This document shows positions 1-9,386 of a stretch of DNA of 64,000 nucleotides, in pieces (position 1 is the first letter of the stretch; each line of letters opens with the position of its first letter). The notes beneath the pieces were generated by a model, which worked only from the letters and a program-made list of their open reading frames with translations, was not told where the DNA came from and searched no databases. A program made the position numbers and the translations under genes. Origin of the DNA: Chlorophyllum brunneum (taxonomy: Eukaryota > Basidiomycota > Agaricomycetes > Agaricales > Agaricaceae); contig OY756146.1 of NCBI GenBank assembly GCA_963576785.1, positions 62,001 through 126,000 on the forward strand, given 5' to 3'.

Positions 1-1
1 A

Positions 2-611
2 GTGAAAAAGACGATTTCGAAGAAAGTCGCTCAGCTGTACGGACCGAAGAAGAGTGCCGGCAATGCGCGTCGTGACGCCTCGCAATTATGGACAGGCAAA
101 TTTTCGGATTGGGCGGCCCGCATCAAGTTTAACCGCCGTGAACTCGGAGGGAGCTTCACAGTTTGTCTGTTCATGGGAGATGCGCCCCAGGATCCGAAAC
201 AATGGCTTACCAGCCAGAACCTGGTTGGTGCCCGTCACGCGTTCGTCCACAGCGGAAATCAGTGCACGGATTGTACCACCCAGAACGAAGAAGGCTTTAT
301 TCCGATTAACCCCTGGATTGCTGAATTTACCGGCTTGCCCTCGTTCGCGGCGGAGTTGGTTGCGCCCCTTTTGACCCAGAAATTGCAGTGGGGTGTACTC
401 AAGGTGAGACCTGATTAAGCTTGTGTCCGGTCGTGATACTTATTTTGACTTGCAGGCCGATGGGACGTCTGGTGAACTCAAGTCGCTTGAGGTAGCCATT
501 ATGGAGGTTCCTTCGGAAATGACGGCCGATGCGCCCAACCCAATCTCCTGGGCGCCGAAGCTCCACCCCCAGATCACGCACGGTAAACCTGGTGGCTTGG
601 GTCTCCTTTGA
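2..611 (+). CDS. Tyrosinase (polyphenol oxidase), C-terminal part, cut by window start
   Basis: This is the last part of a type-3 copper tyrosinase, the enzyme that oxidises monophenols and o-diphenols to quinones on the way to melanin. Only the C-terminal shielding domain lies in the window; the copper-binding histidines are outside it. Two exons are visible, 2-403 and 456-611. The intron 404-455 begins GTGAGA and ends GCAG in phase 0 (AAG|GCC), and the protein stops at TGA 609-611. Family marks are an ELGGSF strand (about residue 48), the pair [17 protein letters not shown], a CxxC (CTDC), an EGFIPIN segment and a C-terminal GKPGGL. In fungal tyrosinases this domain caps the active site of the latent enzyme and is removed by proteolysis. 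I see no break in the visible part. The identification rests on remembered family features. Confidence 0.8.
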
Positions 612-826
612 TCTCTTGTCGGATGCATGTACTCGGATTATCGCTATCGCTAGCTAGATACCCCTATTTCCAATAAACGTGATTGCGCACGTGAGATAAC
701 ATGTGATAAGAGAACACCCTTTCCGGCGGATATCCCGAGCTTGTTATGCAACGCTGAATCTGAGTTTTGAAATTGCGGAGACTTTATGTTCTCCAGCTCA
801 ACATCTCCTCTGACTTGCACACCACC

Positions 827-2548
827 ATGTCCGCAGGTTTCCGTATCTCCCCTGCGCTCTGGGACAAGATCCACCATTTTGCCAGTTTCCCCCAGACTGG
901 AGGCATGTCTCCCCCAATATGACCAGTATCGACTACCACGTCTCATCTTGTCTCTTCTCCAGTGTCTCTCCAACAAATGGTTCTTTTTGGCCAGAATCCA
1001 AGCCAGGGAACATTGCTAAAGGCCAGTCAGTTCCTCGCAGGTGCGGAGTTAACATCCTCTTTCTCATCTGCCAAAATGTCCTCACCCGCTCGAATTAGAG
1101 GAGCTCCCCGTACGCCTCGCTCACCGTGTAAAGGAACTCGACGAGCTCCCTCATAACCTCAGCGCCATGCCTTCTATCAAGAAAGTCAAGAACTGGTATG
1201 CGCAGTCTTTCGAGGTACGTTCCCACCACCATTTCCTTCCATTCCTGACTCGACTCTGCGGTGTTAGGAACTCATCACCTTTCCACCTATCCACCTTTCA
1301 TCCACCATCCGACAAGCTCTCATGGTTCCCCGGTCCGGAGAGATAGCTCTTCCCGAGTCAAAACCTAACCCGTCTCTTCAACCTCTCGGAGATGGATACA
1401 CACACTCTCACGTTCTAGACGCAAGCGGTGGTGGGAATGGAAATGGAGCAGGGAACGGCTTTAACAAACTCAGGTTGAGGGTACCCATGGAGCGCAGGTA
1501 CTCTTCTTTGCGTTTGGCCTTTATTTCGTCATTGACCATTTGAAAGGTATTACGCGAGTACCAACCCGACTGAATGGCCTCCCGAAGTCCAGGATTACAA
1601 TAAACGCTTCACTAAACTCCTCGAACATATCAAGACCCGCCATGATCCTACAGTAACAACCGTCGCACAAGGCGTTCTAGAATGGAAACACTCTCAGAAC
1701 GCACGTCATATCGGACACGATATCCAAGCTTGGCTGGATCGTTTCTACATGTCACGAATCGGTATTCGCTTCTTAATCGGTCAACGTGAGTCTCATTCTC
1801 CTAGGGTCTCTTAAACCAAGCTAACCGATCTGTTCAAGACGTCGCTTTAAATACCCAACAAGCACACGAAGACTATGTTGGTATCATCTGTACCAAAGCG
1901 GTCAGTGGTCTCATAATCCCCCTCTGACTTGCACTGATATATTAACAAATAGAACGTCCACGACATTGTCCAAGAAGCAATCGAAAACGCTCGATTCGTA
2001 TGCGAAGAACACTACGCCATGTTCAAAGGACCCCCCGTCCAACTCATCTGTCCCAAAAACCTCTCATTCCCCTACGTCCCCGGTCATCTCTCCCACATCG
2101 TTTTCGAACTCCTCAAGAATTCCCTCCGCGCCGTCGTAGAACGTTTCGGGGTGGACAAAGAAGATCATTTCCCACCTATCAAAGTCGTCGTTGTCGAAGG
2201 TAAAGAAGACATCACTATTAAAATCTCTGATGAAGGTGGTGGTATTCCGAGGAGTGCTATTCCACTTATTTGGACGTATATGTATACGACTATGGAGGGC
2301 CAACGGATTGATCAGGATTTTCAAGCTAGTGATTTTAAAGCTCCCATGGCTGGCTTTGGTTATGGTCTCCCACTGTCAAGATTGGTATGTCTTTTTCACT
2401 TGGTTTACCCACACATGCCTCACTTATCTTTGTCTAGTACGCTCGTTACTTTGGCGGAGATTTACGACTGATCGCGATGGATGGATTCGGTACTGATGTA
2501 TATATCCATCTCAACCGTCTATCAAGCAGTCGAGAACCTTTACCATGA
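827..2548 (+). CDS. Pyruvate dehydrogenase kinase, mitochondrial (8 exons, 447 aa)
   Basis: Mitochondrial GHKL-fold serine kinase that phosphorylates and inactivates the E1-alpha subunit of pyruvate dehydrogenase. Exons are 827-902, 963-1040, 1099-1214, 1268-1497, 1547-1785, 1839-1900, 1953-2384 and 2438-2548. They sum to 1344 nt and stay in frame. The N-terminal helical domain includes [25 protein letters not shown] and the [14 protein letters not shown] helix. The ATP-binding part shows an N-box ([10 protein letters not shown]), a G1 box (DEGGGIPRS) and a G2 box ([10 protein letters not shown]). The length is normal for fungal PDK. The first intron has a GC donor (GGAG|GCATGT, 903-962); all others are GT-AG. 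A glycine-rich insert follows the GDGYTHSH segment. A branched-chain ketoacid dehydrogenase kinase is the alternative, but the overall match to basidiomycete PDK is better. The gene lies 3' to 3' with the WC-1 gene, 216 bp away. Confidence 0.93.
903..962 (+). other. GC-AG intron of the PDK gene
   Basis: The donor reads AG|GCATGT instead of AG|GTATGT and the acceptor is CTCCAG. Splicing here in phase 1 restores the conserved QTGV-SLQQM junction of the PDK family. Reading through meets an in-frame TGA at once. No nearby GT gives the family sequence. Confidence 0.8.
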
Positions 2549-2764
2549 CCACCCTAATCATGCATTCCTATAGATATTCAGCAATAAATCTTCTTTTTTT
2601 TTAAACATTAATTCGTGTATCCCACTCCTATAATGCACGTGCGTTACAAAAGTCCATGCAGCTACTACTTTTACAAACAAACAAATACTGCCATAAACCC
2701 AAACAAAGCCAAGAAAAGTTCTAAAATGATATGACGCATAAAACAAATAAAATAAAAAATCAAC

Positions 2765-5445
2765 CTAACGGCTTGTAATGTCCCAAGAACGTTTAAGGTT
2801 ATGAAGACGCGATTGGTTCCGCATGGAGAGCGGAGAGGTATCCCAGTCACGGGAATAAGATACCGTAGGTGATTCTCCAGGTTGCAGGGTCGACGGCGTA
2901 AATGAAGAGGTTGTGCCATAATGTTGGTGATGATGGATACGAGGAGTGTTTTGGACGCGCGGGGTTTGATCGTGACGTGAGACGTAGCGATGATCGGTTG
3001 AATGATATTCGTAAGAAAGCGGTTGAGGACGTTGTTGACCAGTCCGAGAATAGTGATCCTGTGAGGATGTGAACTCTTCCAACACCTTTTGTTGTACATC
3101 CTCAGCTTCATCAAGCTGCTTCTCCAACGTCGAAATTTCTTCTTGCAATCTCTGATTCGCGAACCGAATTTGTTGTAATTCATATTGCCAACTCGAATCT
3201 CGATTCTTGTCAAGTTCCTCAAAGACGTCGGAAGTCAAGGAATGAACCAGAGGTGAAGAGGAAGATTGGGTAGTAGAATCGAATGGTTGAGTTGATCGAA
3301 GTTGATATATGAGAGGTGCTTGAATGACGCCTTTATTTAAAGAGGCATCACGGTTGGGTCGGAAGAGAACGAAAACGGTGTCAACCGCCACTCCAGTCTT
3401 GTGGCGCATCTTGCAATAGACTCGTCTCGGATTCAGACGGCCCCCATCCGATCTAAACAAATCCTGTATCTCACCAATCAACCGTTGCGCCCCATCCACA
3501 ACAAAACTAACAACTTCACGTCCCACCAACTCCTGTGAACTCCACCCCAAAACATCCTTCACCGCAGAACCAACGACGAGAAACGAAACAACACCACCTC
3601 CATTCGACATCATACCCCACATTTCCGTCTCAACCAGACGCGTGCCTCCCTGTTCGCCATCGACGAACGTGTGAATAGGCATACTCAAACCCCCTCCCTG
3701 ACCAACCGATTGCCAACTCAATGTTGGCATCTCCTTGGCACGTCCACTGAGAACAATAGCTTTCCTACCCTTTCCTGGTTCAGCATGTAATCTCCCTTTA
3801 CATTCTATCCAAACGTAAACCCCGGCCTTGGTCCGCGCTCTGAAAAGTAAATCGACCGTCCGTGGAGTCATTTGACCTCCAGTAGTCTGATCCGCCGAAC
3901 TCGCCACCGTAACGCCTCCAGAAACGTCTGTAGAGGGGGAAGGTGTGACTGCGGCGAGACCAGTTGCACTTCCCTCCTTTAATTCGCGCATTAGAGGGAC
4001 GACGTCTTCAGGATGGGCATAGTTGGATATACTCCCGCCGACCATTTCCTCTGGTTCGTATCCCAACACCCGGCGGACGCTCGGCGCAACATAAAGAAAG
4101 TCGCCTTTGAGAGATACGACATGAATGAAATCCGGAGAAGCCTCTAGCAACATTAAATGTAAGAGGTGATTATTCCCATGGATCGACAATGGAGAGTCGA
4201 CATCTAAGCGAACAGAAGACGATGGCTGTGGAGGCGAGATGGTAGTCGAAGACGAAATAGGGACCGATTTGACAAAAACGGGATCAGAAAGGAGTTTCTT
4301 CAAGTCTTTGGATATTCTGACAGGAGGGATGACCTGGAGTTTTCTATCCTTGATATGGCTAACATTTTGAAGACCGAACGGGGATGAGGGACCGTGTTGA
4401 GAGCTATAGTCAACGATATAACTGCCGTCACGGAGTTTTTCGAGAATAGCGTTGGGCTGTTCGGTTAAATCGACTTGAAAACCAACATGGTAAACAACCT
4501 CGGATTCCTCGTGAGGAGCACCCGAAACGCCTCCCAATATAGGAATGACGGTGACAAGATTCATGAAAGCAGTACCATCCTTCTTGTAATTAATGATACT
4601 AGTCTGGCATTCCTTATCGGCACTAAGGTTCTTCTTGAGATGGGCGACAGCACTCGGATCTGTATAATGGCGAGGTTCACCCCGTTGAACCTCACCACTG
4701 GGAGCTTGAAGGAAACGACAATTCCTACCCAAGATCTGATTCTCCGGGTAACCGGTGAGAGTGCAAAACGTTGGAGAGCAATAAACGATGGGGTGGTCGA
4801 ATCTGCGGACATCAACGACAACGAAAGAGCATGTCATATCGACCGGGCCGAGGAAAACACGCGGATGAGGGCGATTAGCGACTCTGGCGAGAATGGAAAG
4901 AAGATCAAAGCCAGAGGCAGAGTATACGGGGAGACCGAGTGGGGAAGGAGCGGTAAGGTTTGGGGGTGGGAGGTGTGGTTGTAGCGAGGCCGAGGTATTT
5001 TGGTAGGGCTGGATAAAGGCCGAGAGTTCCGTCTGGGTGAGAGGACGGAGGTGGGAGAGGGACTGAGAGGGGGGCGATACCCTCGGCGGTGGAGGGATAT
5101 ACGAATCGAAATCGAAGGGAGCGGAGATAGACTGCTGCGGATGGGGTTGGACGTAGGAGTGAGACGAGTCGTGGCGCTGCTGCTCGCGTGGGGGGTATCT
5201 AGTCAAGGTGAGCGGACAAAGGAGGGGAGAGAGAGGTGAAGAACAGACTGGTCGTCAAAGGGGCGGGGTGTGAAGCCATTGTTGCTGAACCAGGTGTGTG
5301 CGAGAGGACTGTCGGAGAGAAGACTGACAGGAAGCACCTCCGCTCCTCCGCCGGGTGCGAGGGTGGGGGCAGACGAGCAGACAAAGGAGGGGATCTGGAA
5401 GGCGACGGGGTGTGCAAACTCAAGCTGGGGGTTGTCGTGGGCCAT
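2765..5445 (-). CDS. wc-1: White Collar-1 blue-light photoreceptor (LOV/PAS protein, no zinc finger)
   Basis: Blue-light receptor that acts with WC-2 as a transcription complex. The large exon 5198-2765 carries the domains. I join it to a short first exon, 5445-5249, through a 50-bp intron (5248-5199, GTCTGT...CTAG). This gives an ATG start and 876 residues; the large reading frame alone has only a TTG at its 5' end. The LOV domain spans about residues 188-313 and contains GRNCRFLQ with the flavin-adduct cysteine near residue 226. A second PAS (about 413-560) contains LLEASPDFIHVVS and GYEPEEMVGG. A third PAS-like region (about 590-700) has VLGWSSQELVGREV. A coiled coil (QRLQEEISTLEKQLDE) follows, then a Ser/Thr/His-rich tail. 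There is no GATA zinc finger, as is usual for basidiomycete WC-1, where WC-2 supplies DNA binding. The first exon is less certain than the body. Confidence 0.9.
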
Positions 5446-5497
5446 CGCTTACAGGCAGAGGTGGCCAGGATTTCATTATGTACTCCTCGTGTTCCCA

Positions 5498-5505
5498 TGA
5501 CGTCA
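5498..5505. promoter_or_regulatory. CRE/ATF-type palindrome TGACGTCA upstream of WC-1
   Basis: A perfect 8-bp CRE palindrome lies 53 bp upstream of the proposed WC-1 ATG, in the 400-bp interval between WC-1 and the 3' end of RPL10. bZIP factors of the ATF/CREB family bind this site in fungi. Function here is inference from position only. Confidence 0.35.
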
Positions 5506-5847
5506 TTAATTCTAATACATTGTCCCTCTGCGCATCCCCTCCAAGAGGCTCAGCACACGAGTGCTGGGTAGCGCAGAGGCTGTCGCTCTATGCCCCGTTT
5601 CCCCTAGCCTCCGTCCACTGTCAGGACGGAGTAGTGAATATGAGGCAAGTCCTGTCACTTAGTCTTTCCTCACCATTCCCACATTTCCCCCTTACGTCCC
5701 ATCAACATCCCCTTCCCTTCCCAGCCCACTTACCTTCACCTCAACTCCGAGCGCCTTACGGTCATCACACGAACGCACTGTATCCGAATACATTGGCACT
5801 AGAGCACATGTCTGTCAACTACATGCCAGCCCATCTCCACGTCTCAA

Positions 5848-6723
5848 CTAAGCACGGAGTTGGTTGCGCAGATTCTTTTCCAAATTGCCCTTGGGCCGAA
5901 TGAACTGCACATATGCACCGTCCCTGCACACATAACCAGTAATCAGTAATCCAACTCGTATCCAACGAGGCAAACGCTCAGCCCAATAGCAAGAGCATAA
6001 CCATATCAAATAAACCAATGTTCCACTCACTGCAACACCTTCTTCTCTTCCTTCAGTTTCTGATACGCCTCCTTATTCACGTTCGTGAACCCCCACTTCT
6101 TCGAAACAATGATCTTCTGGCGTCCTGGGAATTTATACCGAGCACGGCGCAACGCCTCAATAATCACTGCGGCGTTCTGTTCCTTGCACCGGATCGACAA
6201 GATGATCTGCCCAATGTTGACACGAGCGACAGTACCGTATGGTTTACCCCAGGCACCACGCATCCCGGTTTGAAGTCTGTCCATTTCCATCATCTCGTAA
6301 GCCACCAAATATACAATCCATATCCCACCAGTCAATCTCACCGATCAGCACCAGCACAGCTCAACATCTTGTTGATACGAATAACGTGGAACGGGTGCAC
6401 GCGCACACGGAGATGGAATGAATCCTTGCCCGAAGTCTTGGTCACATACTTGTTGGCGCAGATACGTGCAGCTTCAAGTGCTTCACTTGACAGTTGTTCA
6501 TACTCGTCCGACACCAAGTGGCAGCAAAAGGGAAACTCGTCGACGGATGCGCGTTTACGGCCCAAATCGAAAATGCGAATCTATTAAACGAATAAAAAAA
6601 AACAATCATCCCCAGATCAAAATTTGGGCGTACTTTGGGGTCGGGAACACCACGGTTGTACCTAGACTTGGGGTACGGCTTGTTCTTGCAGTAGCGGTAG
6701 CAGCGAGCGGGACGACGACCCAT
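5848..6723 (-). CDS. RPL10: 60S ribosomal protein L10 (uL16, QM family), 216 aa
   Basis: Large-subunit ribosomal protein uL16, which sits near the P-site and joins the 60S subunit late in cytoplasmic maturation. There are four exons on the minus strand: 6723-6634, 6580-6342, 6276-6031 and 5923-5848. They total 651 nt in frame. The N-terminus [21 protein letters not shown] is diagnostic, followed by [24 protein letters not shown], the loop segment [18 protein letters not shown] and the basic [14 protein letters not shown]. The C-terminus is [20 protein letters not shown]. Introns 1-3 all begin GT and end AG; the last is 107 bp. Length and sequence are normal for the family and no break is seen. 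Confidence 0.95.
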
Positions 6724-8499
6724 TATTTCTTCTACGAACAAAACGTCAGTAAGCCTGAGTCATCCAACTCCCTCTCCATCCATCCATCTCAATCCAACGT
6801 TTTTCGTCGCGAAAAGCGCCACGAACGCTCCGGAGGGGTCCAGCAAGTCAAAAATGTATACTCACAAGAGATTTGGGGGATGGGGGAAAAGAATGATACG
6901 GCCGACGATGGGTCCCTTTTTGTTCAACTGGCTTGGGCTGGATGACTAAACACCATGGCATGAGTAAGCCCCGTGATGGCTGTGCCCGATATGTCAGCCC
7001 TTCACGTTTCCAACTCCGAGTCAGCTTCGAGTCACTACCACACCGTCTGCAAATAATTCCTCTCGGCCGCCAGATAGCCTTGCACTCGGATCAAGGAGCG
7101 CATGTCTTGACCACCAGCCCCAACTGTTTCTCCGTGCCGTTCACCCGGAAGGTATTTAACCCCCCTTCTTTGACTGCGAACGCTGTATCCGACAAAACTC
7201 AACACCTGGCTTGGAGCGGTTGATTTATATCATTAGGGAAGGACGAGTACGAATTCTGTCCCGCAATTCCTGACTGAGTGTTTGCAAGGTGTTCAGGATG
7301 AAGTACAAAAGCAAGTACTACGATCTACAGTTGACTCCTTCCGAATAGATATTGCCCATTTCATCCCGATATCCTCTCTACCATACCAAGGAAACTATCA
7401 CTACCGCACAAGTTGCTACAAAATAATTTGATCCTAGGAATTAACAGTCGTAACAGTATAGTCATTAGATTGCGGAAACTTCTAATATCGACCCTCCACA
7501 CCGAGGTGGTATACCTCACAATATGAGATCACCTATGAACCTTAGCCAAACGAACGCAACCAGGTTTAGACTCTCCAGCGGCCGCTAGTCACCAGATAGG
7601 ACTTTGTTATCTCATATGGTACCCATTTCCCCGCTGACCAAGTTGTAGCGTCAACTATTACGAAAGAACATCAGTTTCGAGAGTCATCAGTCACGAAGAT
7701 CACGACATCTAAGAGGAGCATCTGTGGTGCCCCTGGGTATAGTAGTGGTTCTTGCCGGAATTACGAGGATGTCTATATGGATGGGGCGAAACAGCCACTG
7801 TGAGAGGTAAAGGAAAAAAAAACTAGTGTGTGTGAGAGCTACCTATTTTTTGACAGTAAAGGCTTTCAGGCGTCATCCAGCCTTTTGGTTGGTTTGAGGA
7901 GTTCAATGGATGATGAAAAGTCAGATCGACGTGCTCCAAGAAACAAACTATCAGGGAGTAGAACCAATTCCTGAGCTTAACTTTGGGTTTTTCCGTTTGC
8001 TTTCCGTGTTCGGTCCTACCCTCCTTTCGGTCGGTACCATTCTTCATTGACTATATCCGAGTCGGTATCATAAAACAGTGAAATGAGCGAGAAGTCAATA
8101 AGTCTACAAGACATCAGAAGTTGGAACCCTGGGTTGGTTCGAGAGTCGCAGCGGCCGGGTCCCAACACCACCCGAGAAGCTGGACCATGAAGGGTTGCAT
8201 TGAAGCTGCGGCACGAGAAGCAGAGGACAGTCCATGACACTCGGATAGTGTGAGTTTGATGAGGGGAATAATGAAGTAATGTGGGTCTGTTATCGATGAC
8301 ACTAATTTCCATATTCGTTGCCGAGGTCAGAAAACAGAGCAATCATCCTCTTTCAAGACACAGCCACGTGCAGCCAATGGAAAAAATCAACCAACATTCA
8401 ATGTTCGAACCAATTATAACTCGTTCCTGCCCCACCTAATTCTGTTGGACCACTCCATTTATATATGATTCCACTGACGTCGCATCTTTACACCTTAGC
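6724..8499. other. 1.8-kb interval with no recognisable gene
   Basis: Promoter side of both RPL10 (minus) and the kinase-like gene (plus). Base composition is like that of the neighbouring genes, not the AT-rich repeat blocks. Reading frames are short on both strands and none shows a splice pattern or a family motif. A TATATAT stretch at 8460-8466, about 35 bp upstream of the next ATG, is a plausible TATA box for that gene. Confidence 0.5.
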
Positions 8500-9249
8500 A
8501 TGACTTTCCTCCGTGTCCAATTCCCTACCACCTGGCCTGGCTGGACAACCCCAGAGTGTATTCTAACCCCTCTATTCAATCCTCCAGACCACGCTTTTCA
8601 TCCTCCTGATAAACCACTTACTGTAAGTGTCGACCCGAAAACGACTGCTGACTACTACGGCGATGCGCCTGTCTTTCGTGCGCATTTCCTTCGACCATCC
8701 GGCTCTATCCCTGTTGCACTCAAATTCGCTATGCGAGACGACTTCATTTCCAACCTCGTTGACGAAGCAAACGTCTACGCAGGTAGACTCAAACCTCTCC
8801 AAGGAATAGCCATTCCTCGTTGTTACGGACTTTATGCTGGCACTCTCAACGGCCAGACAGTCGCGTGCCTCGTATTGGAATACTGGGGAGAATGCCTTCG
8901 TCGTCCATTTGATCGTCTCCCTATTGACCTGCGGTGTGTGTGCATCTCATTGTATTCACAGACTTCTTGTTCCTAACCGCCATATAGCCTTCGGATCCTC
9001 CACCAATTGGGTGAAATACATAAACATGGTCTTATTCACGGAGATTTTGCAGAGCGAAACGTTTTAGAACGAAACGGAGACATTCGTATCATCGATTTCG
9101 ACCAGACTATTCGTCACGACTGCGGCTGTCGGGTAGAGTTTGGTCCTGGAGAAAAGCTACCAGACGGCAACAGCATCAATTGTGACCAGCTATGGGAGGT
9201 TTGCCGGCACCGCATGCGGTTATACAGTGGGTATCTTCATACGCAGTGA
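8500..9249 (+). CDS. Small divergent protein-kinase-like protein (231 aa)
   Basis: Short, divergent protein-kinase-fold protein of the kind expanded in Agaricomycetes. Two exons are visible, 8500-8933 and 8988-9249, joined across a GT-AG intron in phase 2. A VALKFAMRDD segment resembles the strand carrying the ATP-contacting lysine. The catalytic loop reads HGLIHGDFAERNV, with HGD replacing HRD, and the metal-binding motif is DFD in place of DFG. This pattern is frequent in this family and in aminoglycoside-phosphotransferase-like kinases. The protein ends soon after a CDQLWEV segment. The stop codon lies exactly where the duplicated WDR24 block begins (9248), so the native C-terminus may be lost. 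Substrate is unknown. Two decayed kinase fragments occur in the AT-rich blocks near 15.3 and 26.6 kb. Confidence 0.75.
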
Positions 9250-9386
9250 ATGAATTCAACATATCTCACTTGACCCTGACAGGGACTTGACATGTCCTCA
9301 CCGTGTAATCCGGAGTTATACCCCTTTCCTCCTTATGATTCCCTCTCTATTACACCGGTTGTATACCGGGATTAAATCTATTCCAG

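Noticed and set aside
4475..4984. 169-codon plus-strand frame
   Set aside because: Lies antisense within the WC-1 LOV exon; no family resemblance.
5355..5903. 182-codon plus-strand frame between WC-1 and RPL10
   Set aside because: Overlaps WC-1 exon 1 and the RPL10 last exon on the opposite strand; composition of a pyrimidine-rich promoter, no splice or motif.
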